Positions 1-8,000 of a DNA stretch of 13,852 nucleotides are shown piece by piece (position 1 is the stretch's first letter; the number at the start of each line of letters is the position of its first letter). Position numbers and translations under genes: made by a program. The DNA comes from Hyphochytrium catenoides (lineage: Eukaryota; Sar; Hyphochytriomycetes; Hyphochytriales; Hyphochytriaceae): NCBI GenBank assembly GCA_900088475.1, contig FLMG01003245.1, positions 1 through 13,852 on the forward strand. The letters run 5' to 3'. The notes beneath the pieces are model-generated. The model was given only the letters and a program-made list of their open reading frames with translations, made no database searches and was not told the origin of the DNA.

Positions 1-815
1 TCTTCGCTGGGAGACGTATGACCTCATAATAGTGGACACTGGAGTTAGCCAAAAAGTATACACAATCACCTGCATTCCCTAGTGAATCCGGTAGTAGCCG
101 GCTGCTTATTACAGCAGGCTTGAAATGGAGGCGAAATAAGAAGTCCCGACCAGCCATAAATGGCTCTAGACATTGGATGACGCTCTAGCCACATTATTTC
201 TCGGGATCGATCACTCTTGTGCAGTTCCTACTTTTGTTGCCTTTTAACACAACAGTTGACCCCGTGGCCTTACAGTTGATCCTGGAGGAGTGAGAAGGTT
301 TGCAGGTGAAGCAGAATAAACTCGTTCTCAGCCTTTGGTGCTGCTTCAGTTGAAGAAGCACCACCACTACCTTCCTGTTGGGATCACAACAAGGTTGTCA
401 TTAGGTCCTAGGGTAAGGAGAATGCACAGTCTTCCAGATGAAGTGAGCCACGTGGTAGAAACGGGGACGAGAAAGTTGACGATGCCGCCGCCTTCCATTG
501 CTTCTTCTCGTTTGTTGTTGAAAAAGAGTTAGCTCAGAAAAAACCCCTTTGGCAATTGCCTAATAATCGGGATTCTCTACTTCCTCCGGCGATAATGATG
601 GTATGGTTCTTCTATTATAATATCCCAAGTACGGCTGCTGCCCCTCACCAGCCCACTTCTTCATCTCCTCCGACACAAAAGTAAGGGCTCAACCTTCTTG
701 AGACTGAGAGGTAAAGTGTCCCTACCCAGATGCCCTCAAGGAGTTCACTGTCAGTAGCAGAGGAAGGCATTATCACTGTGGTTGTGTTATATAGAATGAT
801 AGCGAGTCAGGCAAT
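1..815. other. Gene-poor flank, nothing recognised
   Basis: No reading frame here resembles a known protein, and the longest open frame (335-532, +) has low-complexity composition with no family motif. A small imperfect hairpin (ten-base arms, one mismatch, AGTT loop) lies at about 338-361. I see no tRNA-like B box. The sequence looks like intergenic DNA of the same general character as the repeat region that follows. Confidence 0.6.
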
Positions 816-1394
816 TAGCTAAGTCTTCGCTCCCGCTGGTCAGGGCCTCGTTCAGCTCCGAAAGCTTCGCAGAGGAAGACTTTTGGCGCGACTCTAAGGA
901 ATCTTCTCTCAGATAGAACTTTATTGACTGATTGAATTGTTAGCAAGGACAAATAATAGTAGACCTGAGGGAGGAGCGGAGAGGAGAAGGGTGAGGGAGA
1001 AGAGAAGAAGGGATAGAACTAGAGATGAGAGCAACGTCCTTTTTCGTAGTAAGAGCTATTACTACGCTGATTGCCGACGATCGGCCCAGAAGACTCCGTG
1101 TAGTATAGAAAAGGAGTGACAATGCGTATAGCTAAGTCATCGCTTCGGCTGGCCAGGCCTCAGCTCCGACATAGTTTCGCAGAGGAAGACTTCTTGGGCG
1201 ATTCTAAGGACTTTTCTCTCAGATCAGACTTTATTGACTGATTGGCACTGTTAGTAAAAGCAAACCGATCCAGGGAGGAGCAGAGAGCGAAAGAGGAAGA
1301 AGAGAAGGGATAGAACTAGAGATGAAAGAAGAGCAGCCTCCTTCGTAGTAAGCGCTACGCTGATGATAGCCAAATATTGGCCCAGGAGACTCGG
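816..1394. repeat. Degenerate tandem direct repeat, two copies of ~270-280 bp
   Basis: Copy 1 spans about 816-1098 and copy 2 about 1129-1394. Both begin with TAGCTAAGTC and share, in the same order, TTCGCAGAGGAAGACTT, a CTAAGGA-CTTTTCTCTCAGAT block, ACTTTATTGACTGATTG, a purine-rich stretch ending in AGGGATAGAACTAGAGATGA, a TTCGTAGTAAG block and a final GGCCCA-GAGACTC block. Small indels and substitutions separate them, so the duplication is not recent. I see no terminal inverted repeats, target-site duplication or coding potential that would name an element. Confidence 0.8.
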
Positions 1395-1700
1395 ACTACT
1401 CATCTTCGTCGACTAGTTCCTCTGAAGGCCGCGGCGTTCCCGCCAGCGCCTTCTCCTACCCACCTCCTGGCCCCCGCGCTAGCTCCAACGATAAAGCGAG
1501 AGATTGTCGTTCAGAGGAGTATATGGTACTTCTACACGGAGTATACACATATAGCACTCGGACTGCTCATCTTCGTCGGCTAGTTCATGTGAAGTCGCGC
1601 TCTCGTGAGCGCTTTTTCCTATCCACCTCATGGTCCCCGCTTGTCCCAAGAGATAAAGCGAGAGCTTGTAGTTCAGAGGAGTATATGATGGTACTACGCG
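1393..1700. repeat. Second tandem direct repeat, two copies of ~150 bp, period ~165 bp
   Basis: Copy 1 (about 1393-1540) and copy 2 (about 1558-1700) each start with a CGGACT-CTCATCTTCGTCG block, run through GCTAGTTC-like sequence, a CTATCCACCTC / CTACCCACCTC block and GATAAAGCGAGAG, and end in GTTCAGAGGAGTATATG and a GGTACT block. It directly abuts the end of the first tandem repeat. The block is open on the minus strand (1838-1479), but that frame has no recognisable domain and I read it as repeat sequence, not a gene. Confidence 0.75.
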
Positions 1701-1762
1701 CGACCGAATGCTGCTACAACACGTGTAACACCCTTCTCTTTGGGAATCTTCGCGGGGAAGAA

Positions 1763-1907
1763 CTAGTAAACATCCTCCACTGCCATCGTGGCAGGATAGT
1801 TGACTGTGAAAGCAGCCCCTTCTTAGTAGTGATTGCACCTCTTGTCAGCTGAGAAGAGCAAAAGTAGTAACCTCCTCCACTGCCGTTGTCGTGACAGGAC
1901 CGTTGAT
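1763..1907. repeat. Short imperfect direct repeat (~42 bp, two copies)
   Basis: Positions 1763-1805 and 1864-1907 share a core of CCTCCACTGCC followed by a GTGGCAGGA / GTGACAGGA block and GTTGA, offset by about 100 bp. Similarity fades beyond the core. A run of T residues follows at about 1913-1922. Confidence 0.6.
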
Positions 1908-2694
1908 CTACTGTTTTTTTTTCCTTCGAAGACAGGAGTCCATAGCAGCATCGTTGACGCTTGTAAGGAAGGAGCACTTCTTCTGCCGACCAAGCCCACT
2001 ACATTTAGTTTACTTGGCATCTCAGAGATGGAAGCAGGATAGAAGAGAGCTCCAGCAGCTGTTTCTTCTTGTGTGCTTGGAAGCGATGCTTCAGAGTCTG
2101 TCGAGAGAAAAAGAAGATGAGAGAGTGATGACCAGAGATTCCATTTATAATATGGAGGAGGAAGTGCTTTTCCAAAGTAAAGGTGATGGACAACCCCTCG
2201 TCATGATGGCTTAAAGAATTGCTGCTCAACACCTCCTTTCCTGCGGAGGAGTTCGTGGGGGATGGCCGGAAAACTGGGCCATAGAAAGCTCAGTAGCCTT
2301 GGATCGTTGAAGGCGCGGCTTCCAGCAGCATGAAAGCCCGCCAGTCCTCCAGATAATAATAAAAGAACCTCTCACTCGGCCTGCGGGTGAAGCACGAGTT
2401 CTTTTAGACAGATTCACAACACGAGGACAGTCCCCAACAGAAAATTCCGTGACTCCGCTTAGAAGAGAGAGGACCGAATTGTCATCGCACGCATAAGAGA
2501 ATAGTACGTTTCAATCTTTATCAGTCATCATGTTCTTCCAAGACTATGAAGGCAGCCACCAACCTATCCGAGACCCCGTCTGAATACCCTGACTGGGCAG
2601 CAGCAACGAGAGACCTAGCGGAACCGACTGGTGGTTAGCCCACACGCACCCATCATTTGGATGATGAGGCAGGAGTAGGTGTGATGTTTTGCTC
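1908..2694. other. Intergenic, no gene recognised
   Basis: Open frames on both strands are short, overlap one another and lack family motifs, for example 1891-2214 (+) and 2417-2226 (-). No RNA gene, terminal repeat or clear promoter could be identified. It separates the tandem repeat block from the detached repeat copy and the retrotransposon remains. Confidence 0.55.
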
Positions 2695-2780
2695 CAAGAG
2701 ATAATTAAGCCAGAGCTTGTAGTAGTTCATTCAGAGAAGTGTATGGTACTACACGGCGGAGTATACACATCAAACAGCAG
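2695..2780. repeat. Detached third copy of the 3' half of the ~150 bp repeat
   Basis: Beginning with CCAAGAGATAA, this stretch carries AGAGCTTGTAGT, TTCAGAGAAGTGTATGGTACT, ACACGG and GGAGTATACACAT. The same order occurs at about 1645-1700, and the last part matches about 1518-1552. It shows that the ~150 bp unit is a dispersed repeat as well as a tandem one. Confidence 0.7.
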
Positions 2781-3060
2781 GAGACAGCTTCATAGGGTGA
2801 GGGCTCTTCTACGATGTACGATAATAGACCTATAAACAGTAGTCCGATACCATCTTCTGCCGTCGGCTTAGTTCTTGCTACCAACCCACAGTACAGCAAT
2901 ACCATCATTGGCTCCCTTGATCGGGTCCGTCAAACACTTCAGGTATCACTGACAACTGAGCAGCTGTGGGCTTGTCCCTTAATCTGTAGAGGTGTGAACT
3001 TTGGCGGGCCTCACCACCTCAGCGCTTAGGATGGCCGAACTTTCCTGCGGATATTGTTCG
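2781..3060. other. Unassigned stretch before the retrotransposon remnant
   Basis: A frame at 2814-3029 (+) stays open but starts inside the flank and has no motif I can name. It could be the decayed upstream (palm) part of the reverse transcriptase that is recognisable from about 3061. I found no reverse-transcriptase catalytic motif here to prove this. Confidence 0.35.
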
Positions 3061-3732
3061 CTGTCCCATGGATTTTATGGGGATTCTTGGTTGCCCCGTG
3101 GGTCTATCCAGTACACATGGGACTACCTCCTCCGCAAGCTAGAGCGTCTGTAGGACATCGACGTTGCACTAGATGCTATTTATGATGCCGCAAATTGAGG
3201 TGTGCCTCTTTCGAGGTTGTCTAGGATACGGCAGGGCCAACCATCTGCTGCCGACATGTTCCCCTCAGTTTACTCGTGCCTTTCCAGAAAGGTTTGATCA
3301 ACGGCTTCTTTCTGTTCTCCGCTCCATCCTTCGTCGTAACCCAGCACTGGAAGATTCGGCCTGGCTCCAGTCTGACTTCCCATATGACTGGGAGGTGTAG
3401 GCGTGAGCATCAGGCAGACGATTCTCAAAGAAGCCTCTATCGGGTGTAGGGTGCAAAGTCGGGATATCTGTGGAGCTATTCTTCATCGTCCTCCTCCGGA
3501 TGCCTTCGGCTCTGAGGACCTTCGCTTGGCCCTGGCTGCCCACAATGCGGAAGTAGACGGTAATAAAACCCTAGATGAGCTCGCTCTTCCAGTCTCATGG
3601 CAATGTCAGAAGCTGCTGTCTGAGGTGGTCTGGGCTTACAAGCGAGATCATCTACTCGCCCAAACGATTCGCCTTCGAGATCGAGCACGGCTAAGGGCGA
3701 TGAGTATGAAGCAAGCGGGAGCCTTTCTAGAC
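3061..3732 (+). pseudogene. Non-LTR retrotransposon reverse transcriptase, C-terminal remnant (plus-strand copy)
   Basis: The three frames together give a broken but ordered series of landmarks. These are an ILGCPVG-like turn (about 3078-3100), YGRANHLLPTCSPQFTRA (compare the xLLRTxPPxxT region after the palm of many LINE-type enzymes), ERFDQRLLSVLRSIL, LQS-LP-LGGVGVS (about 3364-3407), then AAHNAE, a KLLSE-KRDHLLAQ block and RDRARLRAMSMKQAGAFL. Compared with the opposing copy at 4604-3837, it has lost one base at about 3374 and has TGA where the other copy has CGA at 3385-3387. Stop codons also occur in the part before 3180. The catalytic YxDD part is absent, so this is a 5'-truncated, dead fragment. 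Assignment rests on motif memory and the element family is not determined. Confidence 0.7.
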
Positions 3733-4546
3733 TCTCTGAGGCTCAAAGCCCGCAATGGCCAAGTCAACCTGGGCGATGACCATTAGCCGTTGACCATTAT
3801 GTAATAACCTGTCGAGAGGTTCAGTTCTGGTCAAAAGTCCGCCGAAGGAGCACGGCCAAGGAGAAGATCCCGCAAGCTATCATGACGTACAGTCAAATAT
3901 TGATGGGCCAAGCACAGACCATCGCATGGTCCCCAAACACGTCGAAGTCCCAATGACACAACTTGCACTGCCCAGGCGCATCAAGGATCGGTACACCCAG
4001 GTAACTTCAAAGCATGAGGCGGTAGATACGAGAATCGCGTACTCGTTGGTCCAATCCAGGGATAGGTTAGCATGAAGAAAGGCACCCGCCTGCTTCATAC
4101 TCACCGCCCTTAGTCGTGCTCGATCTCGAAGACGACGAAGTGTTTGGGCAAGTAGATGATCTTGCTTGTAAGCCCAGACCTCCTCAGACAGCAGCTTCTG
4201 AACATTGCCACGAGACTGGAAGAGCCCATCTACTAGGGTTTTATTACCGTCTTTTTCCGCGTTGTGGGCAGCCAGCAGGGCCAAGTAAGCGAAGATCCTC
4301 AGAAGAGCCGAAGGCATCCGGAGGACGATGAAGAATAGCCGGACAGATATCCCGAGTTTGCACCCCTGGAGCCGATAGAGGCTTCTATAGGTATCGTCTG
4401 CGGGTGGCTCACGCCTACACCTCCCAGTCGTATGGGAAGTTCAGACTGGAGCCAGGTCGGATCCTCCGCCCAGTGCTGGGGTCCGAAGGATGGCACGGAG
4501 AACAGAACGCAAGGAAGCAGAAGCCGCCGAGGATCAAACCTTTCTG
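3284..4546. repeat. Large inverted repeat formed by the two reverse transcriptase remnants
   Basis: The left arm is about 3284-3728 (+) and the right arm about 4546-4077 (-), with a spacer of about 350 bp. Both arms begin with CAGAAAGGTTTGATC and end at GCCTTTCT. Scattered substitutions and small indels distinguish them, but long blocks such as GGGAGGTGTAGGCGTGAGC are identical. A transcript crossing both arms could form a hairpin of more than 400 bp. Confidence 0.8.
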
Positions 4547-4604
4547 TAATAAAGCCAAGGAGTAACACCTACACTCCTGGGGGAGGTCTGAGGTATAAGG
4601 AAAG
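3837..4604 (-). pseudogene. Non-LTR retrotransposon reverse transcriptase, C-terminal remnant (minus-strand copy)
   Basis: Read from 4604 down, it gives ITERFDPRRLL, WLQSELPIRLGGVGVS, IEASIGS, AAHNAEKDGNKTL, a KLLSEEVWAYKQDHLLAQ block and RDRARLRAVSMKQAGAFL, as in the plus-strand copy. It continues further than that copy. In a shifted frame at 3967-3914 lies CKLC, then D at two positions, and GDHAMVC, a Cys/His array like the CxxC-(D)-GDHAxxC zinc-binding segment near the C-terminus of many such polymerases. RHDSLRDLL follows at about 3887-3860. At least two frameshifts separate these segments, so no intact protein is made. The opposed arrangement with the plus-strand copy suggests two insertions or an inverted duplication. 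Confidence 0.7.
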
Positions 4605-5019
4605 GAGATTAAGGTCTGAGGCAAGACGAATAGACGAACTCAAGGAAGGAAGGCCTTTGAGCTCTCGTACGGCCATACTACGAGGCGAGCGGCCGCTGAA
4701 TTCTGATTCTGTGCCACGCTTTATGTGTGCTCCTCCTCCTTCCTCCCTTGACAGCGCCTCCTCCCCTGGTTCGTCTCATCTCTTTCTCACGCTGAAGGCC
4801 CTCTCCTCATCCCCAGCTGATCCTCACTCCGGCCCTCAGTACTCTGGAGCCTAAAGGAGCACACCGTACCAGATAGCAGTGATTGGTCCATAGCATCAAG
4901 CCATCGGAGGGCTAATAACTGACCTCGTGTCCGCATTAACCAGCGATTTGTCTGCCCTTTTGACTTGTGTCTCTGCTCTCTTGGCTTGTGTCTCGGCTCA
5001 ACCGAGTTCAGCCGCTAAC
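4605..5019 (+). promoter_or_regulatory. 5' flank of the VIP1 gene with pyrimidine-rich tract
   Basis: No gene is recognised. A C/T-rich tract covers about 4727-4840. It could be a promoter or initiator region, or the polypyrimidine end of a 5'-UTR intron. A 21-bp unit is repeated in tandem at 4952-4972 and 4973-4993. The frame of the kinase is open from 4894 (in-frame TAG at 4891-4893) but contains no ATG before 5020. I see no TATA box. Confidence 0.35.
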
Positions 5020-8000
5020 ATGGTTCCCAAGCCGGGAACTGAGCTTCGGCGACTGTCAGTACTGGACAGCTGGAGCAATGATCGTAAGGTTGTGCTGGCC
5101 ATTTGTGCCATGGAGAAAAAGGTGAGTCATGTAGAGTGACAAAACAATTCACTTCTCCCTAGCTCACTTGTCAGCGGCTTCTCCGTTCACCTTCTGTGGG
5201 CCGGCAGAGCAAATCAGGACCAATGAACGAGATCTTGGGGCGCTTGCCAAGTTCGGAGTTTGAGGTTCTCTACTTCAGCGAAGAGATGATCCTCTCTGAG
5301 CCCTCCGACAATTGGCCTGTCTGCGATGCTCTGATTTCATTTTATTCAAGCAACTTCCCCCTAGAGAAGGTGGAGGAATATATCCAACGAGTGCATCCCT
5401 TTTGCCTCAATGACCTTGAGAGCGACAGGCTGCTACTCGATCGGCGGCGAGTCTATGAAACGCTCTCAGGACTGGGTATCAAGGTGCCAAGGTCTCTGTT
5501 GCTCTTATTTTCTCCGCACTGTCAGCCGCTAGCTGAAGGCTCTTCATTTGTTTAGGCACGTGGTGGTGGACCGCGATGAGGGCACTGAGACGATTTCATT
5601 TTTAGAGAGTGAAGACTTCATCGAGGTTAGACTCAGCAAGCCGCTCTGCTCCACCCGAGAAAAGGTGACACTAATCGCGCTGTAGGTCGACGGACTGAGG
5701 TTGCAAAAGCCGTTCGTGGAGAAGCCAGTATCTGGAGAGGACCATAACATCTACATTTACTGTTAGTCAGCCGCCAGTCCTAAGCTTCGCTATCCACACC
5801 AGGCTTCTAACCCCCCAACTCCGTTCCGTACACTTTCTTCCCTCCCTACGGACTTCGCCAGACCCAATGGCCGCGGGCGGCGGCTGTAAAAAGCTCTTCA
5901 GGAAGGTTAGCTTGACGTTGGCGAAGCGGACGAAAGCCCGACTGCAGCTGTATGGACTGACAAAATCTTTACTTACCCTTACAGGTTGGAAACAAAAGTA
6001 GCCAATTTTACCCAGAACATAATCGCGTACGGCGGGATGGCTCGTACATCTATGAAGAGTTCCTTCCCACCCAAGGTGAGCCACTTTTCTCAAGCCCATC
6101 GTCTTGTCAACTTGGGCCCACCTGACACAAATGGTACTGCTGTGCTGCCATTAGGTGTGGATGTTAAGGTGTACTGCGTGGGACCGGACTACTATCACGC
6201 AGAAGCGAGGAAAGGTGAATGGATTGTCTTTGCTCGCAATGTGCCAGTGGATGCCTTGACAGGTGCTATTCTTGCAGCGCCTACTTTGGATGGAGTGGTG
6301 CTCAGAGATACAGCCGGAAAAGAGATCCGGTACCCAGTGATTCTCACCCCAGAAGAGAAAGAGATGGCACGGAAGGTACTCCCTAACTTGATTGAGGTCT
6401 TGTTACCCTTAGGCCCAGCTAAGCTTCCTCCTTCTATGGACCAGGTCTGCCTATCCTTTGGGCCCACAGGTACGACGTCCACCGAAGATTTCAGGCTTTT
6501 CCGCCGGAGGTGCTGACATTGCTACCAGTGTGCGGGATGGATATTCTCAGGGTGGGCAGCGAGTCGTACTGCTGTGACGTCAACGGGTGGAGCTTCGTAA
6601 AGAACTCCAAAAAGTACTACGAAGACTGCGCTACACTTCTTAGGACGGTAAGTGCTTTGCGTTAGCCAGCCTCTCACACCACGTGTCTGATGGTTCTCTG
6701 ATTTCCCTTCTCCTTGCAGTTCATGCTGAAAAACATCAAGGGAGAGTTTTTGCACTTTCCCTCGAGCCTTGAGAGTCCGGCTGGTACCTCTGTGCCGGAC
6801 CTCAGCACTGCAGATCTCAGTGTTGGGATGCCCCTTAGTCCTGGGACGACAGAGGAGCTGCGGTATGTGAGAGAGGCCCTAACGAAGAACGACGGGGTTC
6901 TAACCGCAATTGCCTCTTTGGTGCCCTCAGAGGGGTGTTCGCGATCATTCGCCACGGGGACCGAACTCCTAAGCAGAAGCTGAAGATGAAGGCAAGCGTA
7001 CAAATTGGGGAACTGAGCATTGCTTTTCAGAAGCTCTCACTGTCTGCTCACCGCGACTCTTTAGGTGTCGCACCAGCTCTTCCTCGACTACTACCACAAG
7101 CACTGCAAGCGGCCAGGCGAGGATCTTAAGCTAAAATCAAGAGCGGATCTGGAAGAGCTGCTTAACGTGGCGCTAAATCTCCTAGAGATGCATCATCGTG
7201 AAGATCCAGAGTTTGAAGAGTATCTGGACACGAAGTAAGACGACGCGGCCTCATTTGCCGACCTTTAGCATTAATTGACTGCATTCTGTACCCCCTTCCC
7301 CACTTAGGTACGGGACGTCCGATGAGGTCAAGTCTGAGGTCATTGCGAAGATTGAGACGCTGCGGGATGTCTTGCAGCGCTCTGAGATCAGCGGCTTCAA
7401 TCGCAAGGTGAGAAAGAAAGGAGAGGCGCTGGGGAGTTCAATCTTAACCTCTTTTCTTTTTGCTCACTTCCTTACTTCCTCTCCACAAAGGTCCAACTCA
7501 AACCCCGTCGCACTCCGGAAGGCGAAGCGAATGGTAGTTCTAAGATCCAGGAGATCCTGCTGATAATGAAGTGGGGAGGGGAGCTGACCGACGTTGGAAA
7601 GGTGAGAGGCCAGGAGAGGCCAGCTTCGCACTTCTCTCTCCTTCAAGCGTGGCTCACATGAATGGTTCTATTCTTGTTCTATTGTCAGGAACAAGCGCTT
7701 CAACTGGGCAAGAAGTTCAGGCTGGACATGTATCCCTCTGCCGGCCTCGATGGTGGCGTTCTCCGACTGCATAGCACCTACAGACATGACCTTAAGATTT
7801 ACAGCAGCGACGAGGGCAGAGTTCAAATGTCCGCTGCAGCTTTTGCAAAGGTGCTGCACTTCCGTGCCGCCTGCACTTCGTTGGTCACTCACTGTCCATC
7901 TCTCCCTCTTCCTGGGGCTAATGATCTAACCAGGGCTTTTTAGAGCTGGAGGGGGACCTTATCCCAATCTTGGTAAGTCTGGTCACCAAGACAGAGCAGG

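Noticed and set aside
1479-1838. 119-codon open frame on the minus strand across the tandem repeats
   Set aside because: It lies wholly in degenerate repeat sequence, starts without a conserved context and repeats the same peptide (a YTPLN block) because the DNA is repeated. No domain is recognised.
2814-3029. Open frame read as a possible small protein or upstream part of the reverse transcriptase
   Set aside because: No catalytic or family motif could be found, so I left it unassigned instead of extending the retrotransposon remnant into it.
4689-4702. NotI-like site next to an EcoRI-like site, suggesting a cloning linker or chimera
   Set aside because: Only these two short palindromes are present and no adjoining vector sequence is recognisable, so chance is the simpler reading. 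Read coverage across 4600-4800 would settle it.
5986-6516. 176-codon continuous frame on the plus strand
   Set aside because: It is parts of VIP1 exons 6-8 read through introns 6-8. The intervening stretches do not match the family, while spliced junctions do.
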